DNA of 64,000 nt, from positions 103,459 to 167,458 of the forward strand of contig VZTI01002062.1 of the NCBI GenBank assembly GCA_013397865.1, given 5' to 3'. The notes beneath the pieces were generated by a model. The model did no database searches, had not been told where the DNA came from, and saw only the letters and a list, made by a program, of their open reading frames with translations. The stretch comes from Struthidea cinerea. Taxonomy: Eukaryota; Chordata; Aves; Passeriformes; Corcoracidae. Shown here piece after piece: positions 59,171 to 64,000 of the stretch. Numbering within the stretch: position 1 is the first letter of the stretch; every line of letters begins with the position of its first letter. The translations under genes were made by a program, and so were the position numbers.

Positions 59171-62100
59171 ACAAATTCTCTTTGGTGTAACCATGGGTAA
59201 GATAAATACCCACAGTTTTCTTATCAAAGCCATGCTGGTATGTGACAGAAGGAGGGAGAACACCCCTCCTCATCCTGTGTCAAGGGGCACATACTTATTA
59301 TATCTGTTGACACAGCCTGTAGTCTGGTTGGATTGGCTCCCTCTTTTTGCTCAGGTATGCTTTTGGTGATCATACATCCTACCCATGAATGCTAAATCAT
59401 AGTTTGATTCCATGTGTCAGCTGCTCCATACTGAAATATATTCACCAGAATTTCCAGTTTGGTCCCAGGGAGGCCTTCATTACAGTTTTCTAAATGATGA
59501 AAAGTTGATGTTAGAAATGTTGCTAACCATGCCTCTGATCCACAGAAAATATCAGTGACATTAAAGGAAATAATTCAACCTTCTTCGTTACTTTTAGGTT
59601 TCAAGTGTGTTAAGCGTCCTAGCCATAAGAGAGCATATTATTGCTTTTGTACATTATTGCTGCTATAGTCCAGGAGAAACACATCCTTTCAGGACCCACT
59701 CCTTATTTAGCAGACTAGAAAAATTTAGAATATAAGACATCACGTGAGGCTGAAACTGCAGTCCATCTGTAGGGAGACTTCTTGCTGCTCCAGGAGAGGT
59801 ATGGTGTTGCTGTGCTTTGGGAAACAGCAGGACCATTACTTCCAGTGACTGAGGCGTGTTCCCCGTATGCAGGGCCCCACACCCTGATTTTTTTGAGGTA
59901 GGCAACTCTTAAAATAAAGTTATCTCCCTCTCTTTCTTTTGTTGGCCTTTTTACTACTTTTAGACAACAGTTGCCTTTATGAGTCTTCTTTATGGTTATA
60001 TTTGCTAAAAAATGCAACTGGTTTGGATTCCCCACCTAAATAACTTGATTGAGAACCTACAATACTTGCTGTTCTCCCTCTTCTTCAAAGCTAGACTAAA
60101 ATTAATGAAAACTTGCTAGTGGTTTGTTTAACACACTTTTTTTTTTGAGATTCTTTTCTCTTCTCCCTCTCATCATTGCAACCTGCGCAGCTTCCTTGTA
60201 CTGTCTTTCTTTAAACATTATGCAGAACAAAGTCTAATTTTGCTCTTTACTTAGACTTTGAACCCTTTGAAATGAAATCAAATGAGTTTGCCTGTACTTA
60301 GCTGGTTAGAGTCTTAAGAGCTTCTACTGTTTTGCTGTGTAGGGAGTGCCATAGCTGATTAAAACAGATTTGATCTTTTGTCTAATCCTCTAGACCAGCA
60401 GGGTAATTTGTGATTTTTAATCTACAGCAGTATCACAAAGTTGTAAGGTATCGCTGCACACTTCCATAGGAAAAAAATGTAAGCACACCTGATTTAGCCA
60501 AGGTTTGTAGTTCCTAGTGATTAATGCAGAATATATCTGAAGTGAGTCTATGAGTGCAGCTAGGCTACTGACTTTCCTCAATTCTATATAAGCAGAGAAG
60601 ATAGGAAAATACAAAGTACCGACAATTTCATCACTGCCTCTAAACCCAGGACTAAATATCATGACATGAGTGCATATATAAATATATATGTATATATGCA
60701 ATTCTGTACATGTTCTCCATCAGTTCTTACCTCATAAGTTACTAATATGAATTTGATCTACACTACTCATATATACATGTGATAAACATATGATAAGAAG
60801 GAAAAAAATGCTTTGCAGGATTTGTGGTCTGAGTGGCAATATTTACCCCATGTGAATGCCTACAGTGTGGTAACTTAAGTTCATTCCTCATCAGATAGAT
60901 TAAGTTCATTCATGTCCTAATAAGTGGTAGCTGCTCTAGAAAGCCCTCTAAGCTTTCTCTAACCAGACGTGCCACCAGTAATCTTTCCAAAATGTGGTAT
61001 CAATGGAGCTGCAGCTGGTTAAAGGGCTATGAAGAGCAAAAAGTGGTATTACTGGCTAATAAAAGCTGATGCTTTTGCAAGCAAAATTAGCTCGCTTCAC
61101 AAGCTTGTTATGACTTGAAGTGTCTGGCCGTTGAACTATGCATCTGGCTCATTTGTTGCTCTCAAAGAGATTCCACCCTGACTGACAGCTGTACTGGACT
61201 GGAAGAAAGTAGCCCAAATGAGTGAGAACAAGAGGACTTCAATTTGTGTGACTTTAGGACAGTAGCAATCCATGCAAACAACCTTCATAAGAAAAAGAGA
61301 TGAACCCAACAAGGAATGTGTGTGATATAGGTCCTGGCTCTGGGCACTGATTTTCCTTAACTAACTGGCTACTACTGCAGAACTTTGTTGCTCACAGATG
61401 CTGTGATCAATTCACGTTGTATGCAACTACCTAAAAGACACAATGTCCAGAAACTGGTTGCAGCAACCCTAAATAATCACTAGATACTTAACTTCCACTG
61501 CATCCCAGATGTTGTGATCCTCTGAAGTGATTAAGACAGCCCCAGAATAGTCCAAGCTCTGTGGATGTGCGTTTATTTTTACTCACTGGTGTTTTGGGGT
61601 AAATGCCACATCAGAGTGTTTTTATTACAAAGTTCCTGTTCCTGCTCAATGCAGCTGTACCTATTCTAAACTCCTTCATCAAAGGCAACCATTTCCTTTT
61701 TTGCTTAATCTCAGATCAGTTTACTGAGAGCAGTTGTCCCTGACTTCCTTAAGCTTGCCCTGCAGAAAAGCTTTCTTAAAATCTTCCCTACGCCCATTCT
61801 TTCCTTTGCACATGCTTAGAAATGTGTGTGCATGTGTATAAACATGGAAACACACATATGCCCATGCATATTTTAACCAGTTTCTGCTTCAGTCCTACAG
61901 CCTTGTTCATGGTCCGGCTGGGAAAGGACTCATGGAAAATGTTGCTGCCAAAGAGCAGTGAAACACTCACTTCCTTGTGTACTTCCAAGTGATTTTAATG
62001 CCTTCTTTATTTATGAGATGGTTCAAATTTCTGAACTTTCGGATAACATTATGTAGACAAATGTGCACTGAGGTCAAGACTGATTATTTTTTCCCTGTGG

Positions 62101-63610
62101 TATTGTTTTTGCAGGTGATTTGACACTCAGTGTTAATACAGGTCATCCAGAGTGACAGGTTGGTGATGTTGCCTTTTGTGCAATTAAACCCTTGAATGTT
62201 GTTCCTGGATTGAGAGTTTATAGAAACCACATGGAAATATTGGTTTATGCTGTTAAGTAAGTTTTGGGTGCCAAACTTCTATTCATTATGAAACAGTATT
62301 TGAGTTAGAAGGAGACCTTGGACTAATGAATGAGTTTGGCTTCAGTGGCACACCTCTGGCATTGCTTTCTTTGCACCAGAGACCCCTGTGAAGTGATGGC
62401 TCCAGTGTTTTGGTGACACTGGAAAGGGAAATCTCTCAGGAGAAGACTCATAGGTCCAAGTCATCATGGCAAAAATGACAAAGCAGAACTTATGTAGAAA
62501 TTGAGGCTTCAAATTGGACTTTTCCAACTGTATTATTTTGCACCTTGTGAAATTTTTGTTTGATTAGCCATAGTTGGGTACAGCTTGGATGCCCAGCCTT
62601 GTGAAAGGCTGAGAGATGGTAAGAGGCAGTAATATAAATGATCTTTGGTTACCAAGGATCTCTTTAAATCATGCAAGAGGAAACTCCCAGTATTTTCTTT
62701 TCATACCAAAAGGGATTTTTATCACACATAAAAAAAAAGAAAAAAGGATCTTTGATCCAGACATAAAGAAATACTGAAGAATTTTGTAGGGCATAGTCTA
62801 ACTTACATTGTTTAATGATGACTTTTCACATTGAAAATATAATGAGAAATTATAGAAAAGAAATCTTATAACAGCTGGGATGGTAGAGAGGAGAACTGGA
62901 GCTAATGTTGGACCCAGAATGAAACTACCCAGTCAGGGATGCATTTGAGGAGGTAAGTTGCTTGACATGGTACATGAGAGATTGGTGCTGAAGTGTCCCC
63001 CTCTGCTTAGATGCCACCAGAGAATATGGCAGCAGCGTGTCAGTGCTGCAGACCGTGCTCAGGCTGCAGGAGACAGTCTGTCCTCTTTATCTTAAGTATG
63101 GAAGTATTAGTACCCTGTAGTACCAGCAAAGACCTGTAGAAAATTTCTAAAGGTATCTTGACTGAAAAGCCAGAATAGTCTGTTTCTTGCTGAATCAGAC
63201 AGTTTCTCTGTAAGGAAGCAACGAAGTACCGAAATAATGCAGGACATGACATCTTCCGGCCATTAGCAGTGTTCTTTCTGTCAGTTTGGTTCCTCTAGTA
63301 GAATAAATCTTGAGTCCAGTATGGGAGTGGTAGTTTGGGTTTTCATCCTTTACGCATTAAGGTCACTGGGGCCAAGGTTGTTACCTGTCCCTCTCCTTTG
63401 CCTGCTGAGGTAATTCAGCTCTATATGAATATTCTTTATTGTGTTCTGCTGTTATCACTCTACCTCCATGGTTTCAGTTCTTCTTGGTACCCCTTTCATC
63501 AAAAGTAAAAGTGCTGCTCAAACTTTGTTTTTGTGTCTTCAACCTCCCTTGTTTCTTCTGCTGTAACTCCGCATCTGTACTTTTTGTTTATGCTTTTCTG
63601 TTTTTAAGTG
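59171..63610. other. Non-coding stretch with an AT microsatellite
   Basis: No gene was recognised. An imperfect AT-rich microsatellite (catatataaatatatatgt and following) lies at 60672-60700. The phrase taagttcattc is repeated at about 60877 and 60902. An A-rich patch lies at 62730-62745. Confidence 0.55.
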
Positions 63611-63760
63611 TGCGAAGACGGTTTTGTACAAAAGATAGCACCATGCCAGAGCAACAGCCTGCAGTGGTGCAGCTGCCCCAGTGATAAGCTGATAACACAG
63701 AGAGAGCTGAAGCATTTCTACTTTTGTGCTTTGAACGCCTTCTCAGAGTTGGTTTCCTGA
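63611..63760 (+). other. Candidate cysteine-rich exon (unassigned)
   Basis: A pyrimidine-rich stretch ending cttttctgtttttaag (63593-63608) looks like a splice acceptor. In one frame the sequence is then open for 49 codons to a TGA at 63758-63760. The first 25 residues carry five cysteines (starts CEDGFVQ, then an SLQWCSCPS piece), which recalls small extracellular Cys-rich modules, but the spacing does not fit a family I can name. I find no convincing donor. A different frame over the same bases (63439-63684) is longer but hydrophobic and low-complexity upstream. Confidence 0.15.
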
Positions 63761-64000
63761 TTTGTCTCATTAGCACTGATTTGCTTTGTAGTCTGAGTGC
63801 AATTGCTCAGTTGATAAGAGTTAGAGCAACTACATCTCCATTTTTTCTCTTGCTTTAGCAAAGCAGCAGTAATGGCCACCTCTCCCTGTTTTTACCTTGG
63901 CAAACTTCCCAGAAAGATGTGTACTTAATTGAAATTTGCCCGCTGTGGTCAGCAGCAATATCTCATCTTTTAGTGTCTCAACAGCAGCACTGTATTTAAC

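Noticed and set aside
1..64000. Endogenous retrovirus or paired LTRs, CRISPR arrays and bacterial-type operons
   Set aside because: I saw no pair of matching long direct repeats with TG...CA ends, no gag/pol/env-like frames, no regularly spaced repeats and no prokaryotic gene organisation.

Overview
The window reads as vertebrate nuclear DNA from a non-coding region, most likely of a bird. The best clue is a truncated CR1 LINE at about 45010-45666. It ends in the 8-bp tail repeat (ATTCTRTG-type) typical of avian and reptilian CR1, and it keeps the decayed C-terminal end of the CR1 reverse-transcriptase ORF. Several worn MIR-like tRNA-derived SINEs (5040-5300, 39030-39152, 59044-59170 and weaker ones) fit an amniote genome with few young repeats. 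A turtle or crocodilian cannot be excluded from sequence alone, and no species can be named.

Layout: no protein-coding gene can be recognised with confidence, and no tRNA, rRNA, CRISPR array or bacterial-type operon was seen. The background is AT-rich with frequent stop codons in every frame. The longest open frames (182, 164 and 151 codons) lack recognisable domains and look like chance. Structure sits on this background at a few points: a solitary CpG-island-like block at 20341-20600; a near-perfect 40-bp tandem duplication at 26911-26990; a 25-bp minisatellite at 38697-38763; a 15-bp AT-rich repeat at 7875-7917; a 54-base T run at 52467-52520; and a 35-base assembly gap at 24674-24708 between T runs. 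The CR1 is the only clearly identified transposon.

Some short open frames sit next to plausible splice signals and are listed as candidate exons at low confidence: 785-967 (+, Cys-rich), 17748-17847 (+), 32222-32443 (-, possible terminal exon), 58423-58823 (-, Lys/Arg-rich pair of frames) and 63611-63760 (+, Cys-rich). None was assigned to a family. The window is therefore best read as intergenic or intronic sequence, with the CpG island as the likeliest sign of a promoter. I found no convincing evidence of a novel multi-gene system.
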